Below are positions 63,408 through 64,000 of a DNA stretch of 64,000 bases, in pieces. The notes under the pieces were generated by a model. That model saw only the letters and a list, made by a program, of their open reading frames with translations, did not search any database and was not told the DNA's origin. Positions within the stretch are counted from its first letter, which is position 1; every line of letters begins with the position of its first letter. Position numbers and translations under genes: made by a program. Source of the stretch: Pedobacter steynii (lineage in GTDB: Bacteria > Bacteroidota > Bacteroidia > Sphingobacteriales > Sphingobacteriaceae); contig NZ_CP017141.1 of assembly GCF_001721645.1 (NCBI RefSeq), positions 1,054,001 to 1,118,000 on the forward strand, in the 5' to 3' direction.

Positions 63408-64000
63408 ATGGAGAAAATTGAAATCTATAAGCCCAAACATAAAATACGTTTTGTAACTGCTGCTGCCCTGTTTGATGGACACGATGCAACCATTAATATC
63501 ATGCGCCGCATTCTTCAGTCGTCCGGAGCAGAGGTCATACACCTTGGTCATAACCGGTCTGTGGATGAAGTGGTAAATTGCGCCATTCAGGAAGATGTAC
63601 AAGGTATTGCCATGACTTCCTATCAGGGTGGGCATATTGAATATTTTAAATACATGTATGACCTGTTACAGGAACGCGGTGCTGCTCATATCAAAATTTT
63701 TGGCGGCGGCGGCGGGGTAATCCTTCCTTCCGAGATTGCAGAATTACAGGAATATGGCATCACCAGGATCTATTCCCCTGATGACGGACGTAAAATGGGC
63801 TTGCAAGGCATGATCAATAACATGCTGGAACAAACGGATTACATCACGACAACCACGCTTAATGGAGAGCTTAAAACCATTCCTCAGAAGAATGTAAAGA
63901 GTATTGCTTCCGCTATTACTGTTGCAGAAAATGATCCGGAAGCGGCACAGTCATTTGTAGATGAGCTAAAAAAACTAACGCTTAAAAACCAGGCTCCGGT
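63408..64000 (+). CDS. icmF: Fused isobutyryl-CoA mutase IcmF, partial (N-terminus)
   Basis: The first 197 codons of a large adenosylcobalamin enzyme, open to the window edge. The visible part is the B12-binding domain placed at the N-terminus, the arrangement of IcmF (B12 domain, MeaB-like GTPase, mutase). The cobalamin-ligand region is [14 protein letters not shown], followed by [26 protein letters not shown] and IFGGGGGVI. The full protein is usually about 1100 residues. TACCTTTA (63377-63384), 23 nt upstream of the ATG, is a near-consensus -7 element. Confidence 0.88.
   Translation, partial: MEKIEIYKPKHKIRFVTAAALFDGHDATINIMRRILQSSGAEVIHLGHNRSVDEVVNCAIQEDVQGIAMTSYQGGHIEYFKYMYDLLQERGAAHIKIFGGGGGVILPSEIAELQEYGITRIYSPDDGRKMGLQGMINNMLEQTDYITTTTLNGELKTIPQKNVKSIASAITVAENDPEAAQSFVDELKKLTLKNQAP

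Overview
The window is a chromosomal stretch of a Gram-negative member of the Bacteroidota, most likely family Sphingobacteriaceae and probably Pedobacter or a close relative. This is inferred from gene content and signals and was not checked by a database search. The indicators are start-proximal promoter elements of the Bacteroidota type (TAnnTTTG at -7), Bacteroidota-restricted families (DUF4294, DUF4783, HU-CCDC81/SPOR protein), bacillithiol synthesis, a short primary-type sigma factor, fused IcmF, and many lipoproteins and outer-membrane barrels. I see no rRNA, tRNA, insertion sequence, prophage or CRISPR array. The window opens inside a tail-specific protease gene and closes inside icmF.

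Layout. 1-3.9 kb: prc (partial, minus), divergent from a small double-glycine-leader peptide gene and a TlpA-type thioredoxin gene, which are separated by a perfect 28-nt palindrome. 3.9-9 kb: lysine 6-aminotransferase and a small membrane protein, converging on an acyl-CoA dehydrogenase and a DUF4294 / 2-Cys glutathione peroxidase / bshB1 operon. 9.3-14.7 kb: rel, a Fur-family regulator, purA, pabB. 14.8-17.6 kb (minus): M48 lipoprotein protease, plsY, nadC, DUF4783. 17.7-22.5 kb: gpmI, a lipoprotein, a PAS/H-box sensor without an ATPase domain plus a receiver protein, and a TPR protein. 22.8-28.1 kb: lon, two outer-membrane barrels (one LpxR-like), divergent arfB/cmk. 28.2-34.6 kb: a TetR-controlled RND tripartite efflux operon. 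34.7-39 kb: a secreted unknown, an OmpR-type two-component pair with a downstream lysine-rich exported peptide, and a DUF1080 lipoprotein. 39-41.7 kb: serC translationally coupled to a divergent sigma-70 factor, opposite an Lrp/AsnC regulator. 41.7-45.8 kb: a VOC protein and a PepSY / GlxA-type regulator / PepSY cluster. 46-52 kb: rpsA, a GH20 hexosaminidase, a DCC thiol oxidoreductase, pyrR-pyrB. 52-61.5 kb: one long operon of a TPR protein, a TonB-receptor-like barrel, HU-CCDC81/SPOR, ExbB, ExbD, a TonB-like protein and folC. 61.6-64 kb: a PafA-type phosphatase and icmF.

Most genes are housekeeping. The points most worth following are: (1) the leader peptide plus thioredoxin pair with an intercistronic hairpin; (2) the envelope operon that joins a nucleic-acid-binding-type HU fold, a SPOR domain and an ExbB/ExbD/TonB motor; (3) the sigma factor coupled to serC with a 12-bp dyad in its upstream region; (4) the OmpR-type pair followed by tandem repeats and a lysine-rich exported peptide; (5) the H-box sensor lacking a kinase domain; and (6) -7 elements lying only 5-7 nt from start codons, implying leaderless mRNAs.
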